DNA of 64,000 nucleotides, from positions 1,426,001 to 1,490,000 of the forward strand of contig NZ_JAOTEM010000001.1 in NCBI RefSeq assembly GCF_025628985.1, written 5' to 3'. This DNA comes from Chryseobacterium edaphi. Its GTDB lineage: Bacteria > Bacteroidota > Bacteroidia > Flavobacteriales > Weeksellaceae. Shown one piece after another: positions 7,967 to 16,749 of this stretch; the stretch's first letter is position 1; the number at the start of each line of letters is the position of its first letter. A program made the position numbers and the translations under genes. The notes under the pieces were generated by a model. It was not told where the DNA came from. It ran no database searches and saw only the letters and a program-made list of their open reading frames with translations.

Positions 7967-9130
7967 CTATTTCAATTTATAAACCTCACTTCCCGCAAGT
8001 AGCAAACAACCCAAACCATAATCTTCAAAATCCGGCTGTTTGTCTACAGCAAGCGGTTGTCCATCTTTTGGCTCTTTTCCTGTTCCCTGTACCCAACCTA
8101 AAAATCCGTTTGGTTGCACAGAATCTTTAGCAATTGCGTTCCACGCTTTTACCACAACTGGCAAATAAGTTTCTCTGTCGATCAATCCATTATTGATTCC
8201 ATATGACATTCCATAAACGAAAAGTGCGGTTCCTGTCATTTCCTTTCCTCCGAAATTTGTAGGATCGTGTAAACTCACATTCCAAAAACCATCTTCTCTT
8301 TGAGTTGGAAGCAATGCCGCTAACAAATCTTTATAATCTTTCAGATATTCCTGATAATGAGGATCAGATTTTGGAGTATCTTGTAAAGTTTTCGCCAAAG
8401 CTGCAACTACCCAACCGTTTCCTCTACTCCAGTAGCAATCTTCGCCATTCGGTTCTTTATAAGGTGGAACGAAACTTTTATCTCTCCACCAGATTTTATC
8501 TATTGGATTATACAAACCATTTCCGCCGTGCTTATATTTGGTATAGGCATACATTTCGTAATTTTTATCGAAATACTTTTGCTCTCCTGTAATTCTACCA
8601 AGTTTCGTAAAAATCGGCATTGACATTTGAAGTGCGTCGATCCACCACCAATCATCTACTTTATCCGTTACAATCATACTGTCCATCGCAGCTTTTACGT
8701 CTTTTATTCTTTCAGGATTTTTTCTTCCATCAATTTCATAAAGATCTAAATAGGTTTGTCCGCAGGCTTGATGATCGGCATTTCGGGTATAAGTTCCACG
8801 CTGTAACGCCCAATTGTGATTGTTTGCCCACGACATTGCGTAATCGTAGTATTCTTTTTTAGGATCAACGGTGTAAAGTGCCATCAATCCTTCATAATAA
8901 ACCGCTCTTGTCCAGAGATTACTTGGCCAGACTTTTTTGCCAATAATCTCTTTTTTGGTATCCGGCCATTTGTTCATAAAGTATTGGTTGGCTCTTCTCG
9001 AGACTTCCAAAACTTCTTTTTTGTTGGGTAGCTCAACATCTTTTGCCGTCGTTGTCTTCTGAACTGAACACGAAGACAAAGCTGCGATGACAAGAGCAAA
9101 AACACCATTTCTAATGAGTAATCTTTTCAT
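7967..9130 (-). CDS. GH105 unsaturated rhamnogalacturonyl hydrolase, lipoprotein
   Basis: A 387-residue protein with a lipobox at LSSC (Cys21), then an (alpha/alpha)6-barrel glycoside hydrolase. Family hallmarks are NADHQACGQTYLDLYE (about 118-132), WWWIDALQMSMP (about 161-172) with the predicted catalytic Asp165, YWSRGNGWVVAALA, and a C-terminal FEDYGLGCLLLAGSEVYKL. GH105 enzymes hydrate and remove the 4,5-unsaturated galacturonic acid left at the non-reducing end by pectin lyases, yielding 5-keto-4-deoxyuronate. It is the last gene of the enzyme operon, 30 bp after the PL11 lyase whose products it would process. The lipoprotein signal places it in the periplasm or anchored to a membrane. 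Confidence 0.93.
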   Translation of the reverse strand: MKRLLIRNGVFALVIAALSSCSVQKTTTAKDVELPNKKEVLEVSRRANQYFMNKWPDTKKEIIGKKVWPSNLWTRAVYYEGLMALYTVDPKKEYYDYAMSWANNHNWALQRGTYTRNADHQACGQTYLDLYEIDGRKNPERIKDVKAAMDSMIVTDKVDDWWWIDALQMSMPIFTKLGRITGEQKYFDKNYEMYAYTKYKHGGNGLYNPIDKIWWRDKSFVPPYKEPNGEDCYWSRGNGWVVAALAKTLQDTPKSDPHYQEYLKDYKDLLAALLPTQREDGFWNVSLHDPTNFGGKEMTGTALFVYGMSYGINNGLIDRETYLPVVVKAWNAIAKDSVQPNGFLGWVQGTGKEPKDGQPLAVDKQPDFEDYGLGCLLLAGSEVYKLK

Positions 9131-9160
9131 ATATTTTAATTTATTTTTATCAATTTTATT

Positions 9161-11035
9161 CTAAGGTTTTACTGTTTTAAAATTCGGTTTTGGCATTTCC
9201 TTAATCGATTCATCCAAATAATAATCGGTATGCGGAGGCTGATTGTACCCGACATTTTGCCAGACAATACTCAATCTATATTGCGGATTATGCATCAAAG
9301 TGTACAATCTGTGTTTTGTTGGGATGGTCGTAGAAAAAATTCTCAATTCCTGATTATCGGCCGTTCTGTACATCACCTCTTCACGCCAGTCTCCGAATAA
9401 ATCAGCCACCAAAGCAGGATTTTTCTTTGTTCCGTTATTCGATTCACACTGGAAACTTTTTGCATCAAAAATCAGATTGGATTTTTCTTTTTTCCAGTCC
9501 CATTTTAATACATTGGTTCCGTCTAAAATTTCGCTTAAGAAATCACCATCCCAGTAAATTCCCATATTCGCTGGAGGATTTTTGTTGCTGATTTTTTTTC
9601 CTTTCTTGTTATAAACTCCTTTCAATCCGGCTCCGGCTGCCCACGATTCCGAACCTTCGTGACGAGGGTCGATATTTAATGACAAGCCACGTCCCGGTCC
9701 CTGAAATTTTCCTGCTTCACTATACACTGTGGACGGTAATTTCCATAAAACTTTTCCGGTTTTGCCGTCCCTGAAATGCGCTCCTGCATCATCAAATCTT
9801 TCCTGAATATCAAAAATTTCCAGTCCCGGATTCGATGGGTCTAAATCTCCAACGTGCAAAGCATCGCCGTGACCGTAACCTGTGCTATTCAACACTTTCC
9901 CGTCGTCATCAACGGTCATTGCACCGAAAACAATTTCGTCTTTTCCGTCGTTATCGACATCCGCAATGCTTAAATTATGATTTCCCTGTCCGCGGTATTT
10001 TTTATTTTCTTCGGAACTTTCCGTATCAAAAAGCCATCGCAGGCTGAGTTTTTTATCTTTAAAATCCCAAGCTGCAATTGCCGTTCTGGTGTAATAGCCT
10101 CTCGACATAATGACGCTCGGTGTTTTGCCGTCCAGATAAGCAACGGCTCCCAAAAATCGGTCTAAACGGTTTCCTTTGGCGTCGCCCCAGGTTTCGGTCA
10201 TTTCTTCATCGGTTGGATTTAAACTGCCGGCAAATCTTGGAACTTCATAATTCACGGTATGAATTTCTGCGCCGGTTTCTCCGTCAAAAACAGTCAGAAA
10301 TTCCGGTCCGGAGAGAATCATTCCGTTTTCGTTGACGTAATTTTTTGTCGGGTCACCGATAAATTTTCCTTTGCCGTCTTTGCTTCCATCGGCTGTTTTC
10401 ATTACGATTTCCGCTTTGCCGTCCTGGTCTAAATCGTAGACCAAAAATTGCGTGTAATGTGCGCCTTCTCTAATGTTTTTACCTAAATTGATTTCCCACA
10501 AAAGCTTCCCATCCATTTTATAAGCCTGAATAACTGGTGGGTCGGTTTCTCCTTTTTGGCTGTTGTCTTTTGACCTTCCGGTTTGATGAAGGATGATTTC
10601 ATATTCTCCATCGCCATCCAAATCTGCGACTGATGCATCATTTGGCGTGTAACCTTGAGGTGTTTTCAGCGGAATAGAAAAATATGGTTTTTGATTCGCT
10701 ACATAGTTTGCAGAATCAATATCAACCGATTTGTCCTGAGTATTTGATTTGACGAAATAAGTGTAGTTTTTTGCTTTGTCGGCGGTTTTATCTAAAAAAT
10801 TGGTTTCGTTTGAAAGTGGTTTTTCGTTCAGCTTTCTGGTTGAATTATTTTCAGTTCGGTACAAATCAAAATGGGTGTTTTGAGCTTCTGTGCCTAGCAA
10901 TCGCCAACTCACAAAAACGCCTGAATCTGAAGGTATGGCAACGATACCCCGTTTCAGATATTCCATTTGTCTTTGTGCAGACAGGAGTTCTGAAAAAAGA
11001 ATGGCGCCTAAAATAAATTTGAATTTTACATTCAT
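9161..11035 (-). CDS. PL11 rhamnogalacturonan endolyase
   Basis: A 624-residue protein with a signal peptide (LGAILFSELLSAQ). It opens QMEYLKRGIVAIPSDSGVFV with SWRLLGTE, the start of the family 11 beta-propeller lyases of the YesW/YesX type. Repeated calcium-binding loops follow through the propeller: DLDGDGEYEI, DLDQDGKAEIV, DVDNDGKDEIVFG and DLFGDWREEV. PL11 enzymes cleave rhamnose-galacturonate bonds in rhamnogalacturonan I by beta-elimination. Length agrees with the family. It lies directly upstream of GH105, which takes its unsaturated products. A repeat-rich gap of 456 bp (11036-11491) separates it from the upstream DUF4350-like gene, so it may also have its own promoter. Confidence 0.94.
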   Translation of the reverse strand: MNVKFKFILGAILFSELLSAQRQMEYLKRGIVAIPSDSGVFVSWRLLGTEAQNTHFDLYRTENNSTRKLNEKPLSNETNFLDKTADKAKNYTYFVKSNTQDKSVDIDSANYVANQKPYFSIPLKTPQGYTPNDASVADLDGDGEYEIILHQTGRSKDNSQKGETDPPVIQAYKMDGKLLWEINLGKNIREGAHYTQFLVYDLDQDGKAEIVMKTADGSKDGKGKFIGDPTKNYVNENGMILSGPEFLTVFDGETGAEIHTVNYEVPRFAGSLNPTDEEMTETWGDAKGNRLDRFLGAVAYLDGKTPSVIMSRGYYTRTAIAAWDFKDKKLSLRWLFDTESSEENKKYRGQGNHNLSIADVDNDGKDEIVFGAMTVDDDGKVLNSTGYGHGDALHVGDLDPSNPGLEIFDIQERFDDAGAHFRDGKTGKVLWKLPSTVYSEAGKFQGPGRGLSLNIDPRHEGSESWAAGAGLKGVYNKKGKKISNKNPPANMGIYWDGDFLSEILDGTNVLKWDWKKEKSNLIFDAKSFQCESNNGTKKNPALVADLFGDWREEVMYRTADNQELRIFSTTIPTKHRLYTLMHNPQYRLSIVWQNVGYNQPPHTDYYLDESIKEMPKPNFKTVKP

Positions 11036-11093
11036 AATTCTGATTTTATAAGTTTTGGCTAATGGTTGCCGTTTTCCAAAGGTTATTTTAATT

Positions 11094-11250
11094 GATTTCG
11101 CCCTTTCAGGGCTGTGTGAAATCTTCCTTTAATCTATCATTGAGCTTCACCCAATGCTTTTGATATTGCCCTTTCAGGGCTGGTTGAAATCTGTACTTCT
11201 AATTATCATTGGGCTTTAACCAATGCTTTTGATGTTGCCCTTCAGGGCTT
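11094..11250. repeat. Intergenic palindrome repeats, about 69-bp unit, two full copies and a third start
   Basis: The unit consists of GCCCTTTCAGGGC, a spacer, then CATTGGGCTTCACCCAATG and CTTTTGAT. The first palindrome is at 11100-11112, 11168-11180 and, one base shorter, 11237-11248. The second is at 11138-11156 and 11207-11225. A related copy is at 15213-15299. These non-coding hairpins sit between genes of the enzyme operon and look like REP-type dispersed repeats. Confidence 0.8.
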
Positions 11251-11334
11251 TTAAAAATTTAAAAACATTTTAAAACCGTGAATCTATCACTTAGTTTCTA
11301 TTTTTACTTTGAATCAAGAAATCTCGTTTCTCGA

Positions 11335-11450
11335 TTCTCGCAGCCCGACTTGAGCGGAAATCCTTTTTTGCTTAGACTGCAAGTTCTATTTAAACTGAAT
11401 CGTCTTGCAAAAAAGATTGGGAGCGGAAGGCGGAAATAGCTGCCCAAATA
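11335..11450. repeat. GC-richer inverted-repeat-like intergenic element
   Basis: TTCTCGCAGCCCGACTTGAG followed by CGGAAATCCTTTTTTGC is mirrored by GCAAAAAAGATT and GGGAGCGGAAGGCGGAAATA, ending AGCTGCCC. The element is clearly richer in GC than its surroundings and encodes nothing. It has the look of a dispersed repeat common between flavobacterial genes; that is from general familiarity, not from a search. Confidence 0.45.
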
Positions 11451-11491
11451 AATCTTTCTAAACAACTTCAACCGATTGCACTTTAAAAAAA

Positions 11492-12295
11492 TTATTTCTT
11501 AGAAGTCTGCTTTAACAGCCACTTTACCCACTCCTCAGTTCCCTGATAATTGGTGAAATCTGCGGGTAATTTTTTGCCGTCGATGTACTCATTGTAGCAC
11601 CACGGGTCGCCTAGTGCGAAAACAGTTCCTTTGCCTATTTTTGCGATGGCTGCGATGTTTTTGCCTTCCGCAGAAAGCAATTCTTTCGCCGGACTTTTCA
11701 CGGAAACCGTTGCCACTTCCTTCATATATAATTTCTGCTCAGAGAAAATTTCGTTTCCGGCTGGAACCATCACTTTTCCCTGCTCAAATTCTCTTTTCTG
11801 AACGCGGTTGTAGCTATCATCGTTGAAATGAATTCCAAATTCGCCAGCAAGTTTGTTGAAATGTTCGAATTCTGAATTGCCGTTATCGTTGCTCATCAGA
11901 ACCAAAACACCTCCTATTTTCACCCAATCTGTGAGGTTTTTGATGCTGGTCGGGTCAATCAGATTGGCCTTTCCGCCATATGCTTCTTTATCAATATCGG
12001 CATCGACGATGATGTAAATATTGGCGTTTTTCAAATCTTTTTTGGTCGGGGCCGTCGTCAAAGTACTGATTTCTGCACCTTGTTTTGTAAAGATTTCTCC
12101 CAACAGAGAAAATCCACCGTTGCTGGTATCGTTCCACGTGTAATGCCACGATTCCAATACTTTGGTTTCCTTGTTTTCCTTTTTTTCGTTGTTGAAAAAG
12201 TTGTCTAAAACGACTTTCGGTTTCTGTTGGGCATTAGAAAAACTGAATGTCAGCAAAGTTCCTAATGCGAATGTTTTTATGATATTTTTAGTCAT
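11492..12295 (-). CDS. Secreted DUF4350-like protein of the pectin operon
   Basis: A 267-residue protein with a signal peptide (ALGTLLTFSFSNAQ). The body resembles the DUF4350/GATase-like Rossmann fold: KVLESWHYTWNDTSNGG, NANIYIIVDADIDKEAYGG, LTDWVKIGGVLVLMSNDNGN, and a closing AKIGKGTVFALGDPWCYNEY. Proteins of this type are found beside rhamnogalacturonan enzymes but I know of no established activity. It lies 9 bp downstream of GH106, so the two are co-transcribed. A structural or carbohydrate-binding role at the cell surface is possible. A catalytic role cannot be supported because no active-site motif is recognised. Confidence 0.75.
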   Translation of the reverse strand: MTKNIIKTFALGTLLTFSFSNAQQKPKVVLDNFFNNEKKENKETKVLESWHYTWNDTSNGGFSLLGEIFTKQGAEISTLTTAPTKKDLKNANIYIIVDADIDKEAYGGKANLIDPTSIKNLTDWVKIGGVLVLMSNDNGNSEFEHFNKLAGEFGIHFNDDSYNRVQKREFEQGKVMVPAGNEIFSEQKLYMKEVATVSVKSPAKELLSAEGKNIAAIAKIGKGTVFALGDPWCYNEYIDGKKLPADFTNYQGTEEWVKWLLKQTSKK

Positions 12296-12304
12296 AATTA
12301 ATTT

Positions 12305-15082
12305 TTATTTTGAATAATGAATTGGAATTATTTGAATTTGTCCGTCCAAACCAGAAGGCTGAACTTTCCAGTTGGATGCGTCAAACGGCTTATAGTTAAT
12401 ATTCACAAAATTGATTTCGTGGTAATTTCTCCACTGGATTTTCTTTTGGTCCATATCACGGATTCTGTTAGCCATCAGGTTGCAGACTTCGATTTGGATG
12501 GTATTTTTTCCTTTCTTCAGATATTTTCCGATGTTGATTTCAAAAGGCAGACTCCAGACAATTCCGGCATCCTGGCCGTTGACAATTACTTTTGCACTTT
12601 CGTAGAGTTTATCGAGTTTCAGAAGATAATCGTCAGCGTTTTTCTTTTTTAACTTTAAAGTCGTCGTGTACACTCCGGTTCCGGAAAAACTTTGGGTTGA
12701 AGCATCTTCTGTGAAGTTGGTCCAAGGCTGAAGTTTGTCTAAAATTTTGGGTTTCGGAAGTTCGGGACCGCCTTCTCTGAAAGTCAATTGCCAAGATTGG
12801 TTTAAAAGAATCGGCGCTTCGGTTTTTTCAATATAATTCCATTTTGCAATTGAATTATCCGGAATGTCAGAAGTTTTGATAATTAATGATTCTCCTGATT
12901 TCAACTGAACTTTTACTGAATTATTCTGAGTCTCGGCAATTCCGAAATCGCCATTTTCAGGGTTCATTAAAGTAACTTGCTTTCCTGTGAAATTTAAAGG
13001 AATATTTTGATTGATTTCCTTTGAAGTATGGTTGACAATGTAATAATATTTTCCGCCGTCGAACTGTCTTCTCACGAATTTCAATCCAGTATCAGTCAGT
13101 TTTTCTCTTTCAATTTTTAAATATTCCAAAGCTTTTGCAACATCAGAACTTAATACAATTTTTCCTTTACCAACGTTAGCAAATTTCACATTTCCGGCTT
13201 GGTTTTGAAACGGAATCTGATTCCATAAAGATTTTAACTGCGTTCTTCTTTTTTCGACTTCAAAGTTTCCGGGAATATCTTTGGGTTCGTTTTGAAATAT
13301 GACAGATGCACCATTTTGAGCTAAATTCAGGATGTTTTTTAAAGTAGATTCCGGCAAATACGTCAGTTCAGGAATAATTAAAACCTGATAAGCCGAGCCT
13401 TCCTTCGAAACCTGAATTTTCTGATTTTCCGACTTTGATTCACCAATCATTTTATCCGAAATCATATCGAGAGAATATCCCATTTTACTGAGCTTATTCA
13501 TATTTTCGTACATCGGAGTCGGCACCAGCCATTTTTCCACGTTATGAACTTTGAACGTCACATCCTTCCCTTTCGGACTTGCCCATTGGTCGTAAACCGG
13601 CCAGTACATCAGCAGTTCGTTATCCGATTTTCCGCTCTGCAAAACAGATTGTGTGCGTTCGATATAAGAATTTAATCCTTTCAGATGTGGCCACAAACTG
13701 TTTTCAGGAACGAAATTTACCGACGCATAAAACAGCCATCCCGGAAACTTCTCATCGGCCGGTGTGTACGTCGTACCGTGGTAAAAAACGTGATTGATTC
13801 CCGATAAAAACACCTGCTCTACTTCCGGCTTTGCCTGTGACCACGAGGTTTTGAAATGCTCTGTCAGCCACGTAAAAGTTTCGTTGGAAGTTAATTTTTT
13901 GCCCGTCACATTCGCTGCCGAAGATGCAAATTTCAACATATTAAAATCCGGCATATCTGATTTCTGAATATCCGCAGTATCTCTCTTCAATCCTGGAATT
14001 TCAAAAATCGAACTTCCGAAAGTTTCAGATTCGGGAATATCGACAGCTGCGTACAAATCCAACAAATTTCCCGGCGAACCGTGTGCCTGATTGGTATTTT
14101 TTGAGTTTTTTGAATGTGCCCAGTTGGTAAAATCTTTGGTGAAATTATTTAAAATCAATTCATTCAAAGTTTCTCTATAATCCGATTTTACCCTTCCCGC
14201 AATTTCATTTTCTTCGTTGCTCACGAGATATTTGATGAACGGACTTAAGTCATATCCTCTTCTTTTTTTGAATTCATTTAAAAAATCCGGCGTCCAGTCA
14301 GCGTTATAAACCTCATAACTGTCATTAAAAAAAGACCTGATTCCGTAGTTGGAATTTCCAAAAGCCTTGTCAAAAGTTTTCAGATAATCCTTCGTCGCGT
14401 CCGGCGAAAAGTGGTTTAAAGTGTAACCTTCTCCACCCGGTGCAGCACGTTTTACTTTTTGTAAAGTTTTGCCAACGAAAACTGCGTAAACCGTCCATTT
14501 TCCTGCACCTGGTTTCCAGTTCAAAGTTCCGTCAGCATCGATTTTATCCGTTAAAACTACAGCTTCATTTTTTTCATTGTAAGCCGTGACAATATCGAGT
14601 TTTACTGTTTTTAAATTCTTCTGTTTCTCATCTTTCAGAGCGATTTTATCTGAAAATTTTTCACCAGATGAAATCGTGTAGGTTTGTACAATCATTTTTG
14701 TCGCAGCATCCTGTTCGTCAACTTGTGGACCACCGATTGGCCAACCTGTTCCTACCGACATATCAACGCCCATATTCAGGCTTTTTGCTTTGTTGGTCGT
14801 GAACTGCAGCATTTTCATCCACTCCGGAGAAAGGTAAGTGAGGTATTGTTTCTCAAAACCTTTTGCGCCATAAATCGGCACGATTTCCACACCTCCAAAA
14901 CCTGCCTTATTTAAAGTGGTCAGTTGTTTATCCAATCCTTTTTCATCAACGGCATTTCCCATCCACCACCAGCGGGTCCACGGTTTCGCGGTCTCGGTGG
15001 TTTGTGGCCACGGGTTTTGTGCGGAGAGATTTCCGAAAGCAAAACAGAGGAGACTAAGGCTGACTATATTTTTAATTTTCAT
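12305..15082 (-). CDS. GH106 alpha-L-rhamnosidase
   Basis: A 925-residue secreted enzyme (signal peptide ending in GNLSAQ). Its N-terminus carries KPWTRWWWMGNAVDEKGLDK and GFGGVEIVPIYGAKG, then YLSPEWMKM and MGVDMSVGTGWPIGGP. These motifs are characteristic of the GH106 (beta/alpha)8 rhamnosidases. A C-terminal galactose-binding-like beta-sandwich is suggested by GTGVYTTTLKLKKKNADDYL and KVIVNGQDAGIVWSLPFEINI. GH106 removes alpha-L-rhamnose from rhamnogalacturonan oligosaccharides or side chains, supplying RhaT. Catalytic glutamates were not assigned. The gene starts after a 343-bp repeat-bearing gap (15083-15425) and is followed at 9 bp by the DUF4350-like gene. Confidence 0.93.
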   Translation of the reverse strand: MKIKNIVSLSLLCFAFGNLSAQNPWPQTTETAKPWTRWWWMGNAVDEKGLDKQLTTLNKAGFGGVEIVPIYGAKGFEKQYLTYLSPEWMKMLQFTTNKAKSLNMGVDMSVGTGWPIGGPQVDEQDAATKMIVQTYTISSGEKFSDKIALKDEKQKNLKTVKLDIVTAYNEKNEAVVLTDKIDADGTLNWKPGAGKWTVYAVFVGKTLQKVKRAAPGGEGYTLNHFSPDATKDYLKTFDKAFGNSNYGIRSFFNDSYEVYNADWTPDFLNEFKKRRGYDLSPFIKYLVSNEENEIAGRVKSDYRETLNELILNNFTKDFTNWAHSKNSKNTNQAHGSPGNLLDLYAAVDIPESETFGSSIFEIPGLKRDTADIQKSDMPDFNMLKFASSAANVTGKKLTSNETFTWLTEHFKTSWSQAKPEVEQVFLSGINHVFYHGTTYTPADEKFPGWLFYASVNFVPENSLWPHLKGLNSYIERTQSVLQSGKSDNELLMYWPVYDQWASPKGKDVTFKVHNVEKWLVPTPMYENMNKLSKMGYSLDMISDKMIGESKSENQKIQVSKEGSAYQVLIIPELTYLPESTLKNILNLAQNGASVIFQNEPKDIPGNFEVEKRRTQLKSLWNQIPFQNQAGNVKFANVGKGKIVLSSDVAKALEYLKIEREKLTDTGLKFVRRQFDGGKYYYIVNHTSKEINQNIPLNFTGKQVTLMNPENGDFGIAETQNNSVKVQLKSGESLIIKTSDIPDNSIAKWNYIEKTEAPILLNQSWQLTFREGGPELPKPKILDKLQPWTNFTEDASTQSFSGTGVYTTTLKLKKKNADDYLLKLDKLYESAKVIVNGQDAGIVWSLPFEINIGKYLKKGKNTIQIEVCNLMANRIRDMDQKKIQWRNYHEINFVNINYKPFDASNWKVQPSGLDGQIQIIPIHYSK

Positions 15083-15212
15083 TTTTGACTGTTTAATTTA
15101 ACCACAAAGTCACAAAAGATTTTTGGACATATTAGTTATTTATAAGTGAATGATTCGACTGCTATAAAGAACACATTAGTTTTAAAAATCAAAGATTTTT
15201 TTGTTACGTTTT

Positions 15213-15299
15213 GATTTCGCCCTTTCAGGGCTCGTTTATTATTTCTTCATTTTATCATTGGGCTTCACCCAATGCTTTTGATAACGTCCTTTCAGGACT
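15213..15299. repeat. Copy of the dispersed palindrome repeat in the operon gap
   Basis: It contains GCCCTTTCAGGGC (15219-15231), CATTGGGCTTCACCCAATG (15256-15274) and a further GTCCTTTCAGGAC (15286-15298). In the last, both arms changed together (GCCC/GGGC to GTCC/GGAC), so pairing is preserved. This covers most of the 343-bp gap between the acetylesterase and GH106; nothing else is seen there. Confidence 0.8.
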
Positions 15300-15425
15300 T
15301 TCAATTTCATCAAAATTATTTTCCCGACCCTTAAGGGAGTAATTTTGCTGAAATATTTCACAGAAATTTTGCTCACTTTAGGGTTGGAGCAAACAAAATT
15401 TCTTTTCGAACCAATCTATTATTTT

Positions 15426-16748
15426 TCAATTTCCATCTGGTTTCAAAGATTCCATAAAAACAGATTCCGGCCAGTGAAATTCTTCAACTTTATCAGGTTT
15501 ATTTGGGTTAAAACTTTTATAATTTTTTGAAATATATTTCTTTAAAGATAAATTTTGGTCGACGATTGATTTCACGACACATTTTGCCAATTCGTAAGCG
15601 CCATACGTATTGAAATGTGTATCATCAGCCAGAGCGGTCGGTTGGTTGGGATAAGAATTTGCGGGATAATGCACGAATGCTCTTTTTGCTTCTTCCGGTC
15701 CCATCGCTTCAAACAAGGTTTTGGTCAAGGCATTCAAATCAATTAAATCGACTTTTTCTTCCTTCGCAATTTCACGCATTGCATCAGGAAAATCATCTAA
15801 AGTATTGACGATTTTATTGTTCTCGTCAAAAACTCTGCGGTTCATTGAGGTGACCAACACAGGAATTGCTCTCAGTTCTTTGGCCTTTAAAATCCATTCT
15901 TTTAATCGTTTTTTGTAGCCGGATTTTGTACTGTTCCCCGCTTTCTGGTCGTTGTGCCCAAACTGAATGAAAAGATAATCTCCAGGCTTTATTTTATTCC
16001 AGATTTTATCGATTCGGTGGCGGTCTTCAAAGGCTTTCAGGGTTTCTCCGCTTTCGGCGTAGTTGGCAATCACGACTTCATTCGGAACAAAAAAATAAGG
16101 TAACATCTGTCCCCACGACGCCCAGGGTTCGTACTGCGCATCCACAACCGTGGAATCGCCCGTCAGATAGATGGTTTTTGCGGTTTTGTTGGGCTGAATG
16201 ATGACCGAACAAACTTTCGATGCTTTGTCATTGAATTCAATCGTCAGCAAATTGTCCCAGTGCAAATATTTCCGTTCTCTTGGTTTCAGTTTTACAATTC
16301 CGATTTGAGTTCCGTCCTGATTTCGGATGATGCTGTCTTTGACGTGAATGGTGATTTGTTTTTCGAGGATTTCACCTTTTTTCGTTTTAATATCATTCAG
16401 CATCAGACGGCGGTTTTCTACACGAACGGTTGTTTCGGATGTTCTTTCGGTATCGCCAAGCTTTAATGTAATATTATAATTTCCTTCAGGAATCGCGACT
16501 GAAAAATAGAATGGTTTGTCGCTGGTAATATAATCTCCCGTCAAAGCATTTCCGCCGTTATCAATAGATTTCAAACCGGAAATATCCACAAATCCGTAAC
16601 CGATTTTCTTATCAAATTTTGAGGTTGACGTGATGGGAATAAATCCGTTTTCGGTTCTGTCTGTACCAAAATCAAACATGAACGTTGTTTGTTGCGCAAA
16701 CAAAAACGAACCCAAAAACAGCATCAAAAATCTCATCAAGTTCTGCAT
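15426..16748 (-). CDS. Rhamnogalacturonan acetylesterase, SGNH/GDSL type (CE12-like)
   Basis: A 440-residue secreted protein (signal peptide LMLFLGSFLFAQ). The first 170 or so residues form a beta-rich domain starting TTFMFDFGTDRTENGF. The rest is an SGNH hydrolase: block I KTIYLTGDSTVVD with the nucleophile serine, a middle block IANYAESGETLKAFEDR, block III YLFIQFGHNDQKAG, and block V ADDTHFNTYGAYELAK with the catalytic Asp/His. The block pattern matches CE12 rhamnogalacturonan acetylesterases, which remove acetyl groups from galacturonate so that lyases and hydrolases can act. The start codon is one base after the GH2 stop, so the two are tightly coupled. Confidence 0.9.
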   Translation of the reverse strand: MQNLMRFLMLFLGSFLFAQQTTFMFDFGTDRTENGFIPITSTSKFDKKIGYGFVDISGLKSIDNGGNALTGDYITSDKPFYFSVAIPEGNYNITLKLGDTERTSETTVRVENRRLMLNDIKTKKGEILEKQITIHVKDSIIRNQDGTQIGIVKLKPRERKYLHWDNLLTIEFNDKASKVCSVIIQPNKTAKTIYLTGDSTVVDAQYEPWASWGQMLPYFFVPNEVVIANYAESGETLKAFEDRHRIDKIWNKIKPGDYLFIQFGHNDQKAGNSTKSGYKKRLKEWILKAKELRAIPVLVTSMNRRVFDENNKIVNTLDDFPDAMREIAKEEKVDLIDLNALTKTLFEAMGPEEAKRAFVHYPANSYPNQPTALADDTHFNTYGAYELAKCVVKSIVDQNLSLKKYISKNYKSFNPNKPDKVEEFHWPESVFMESLKPDGN

Positions 16749-16749
16749 C

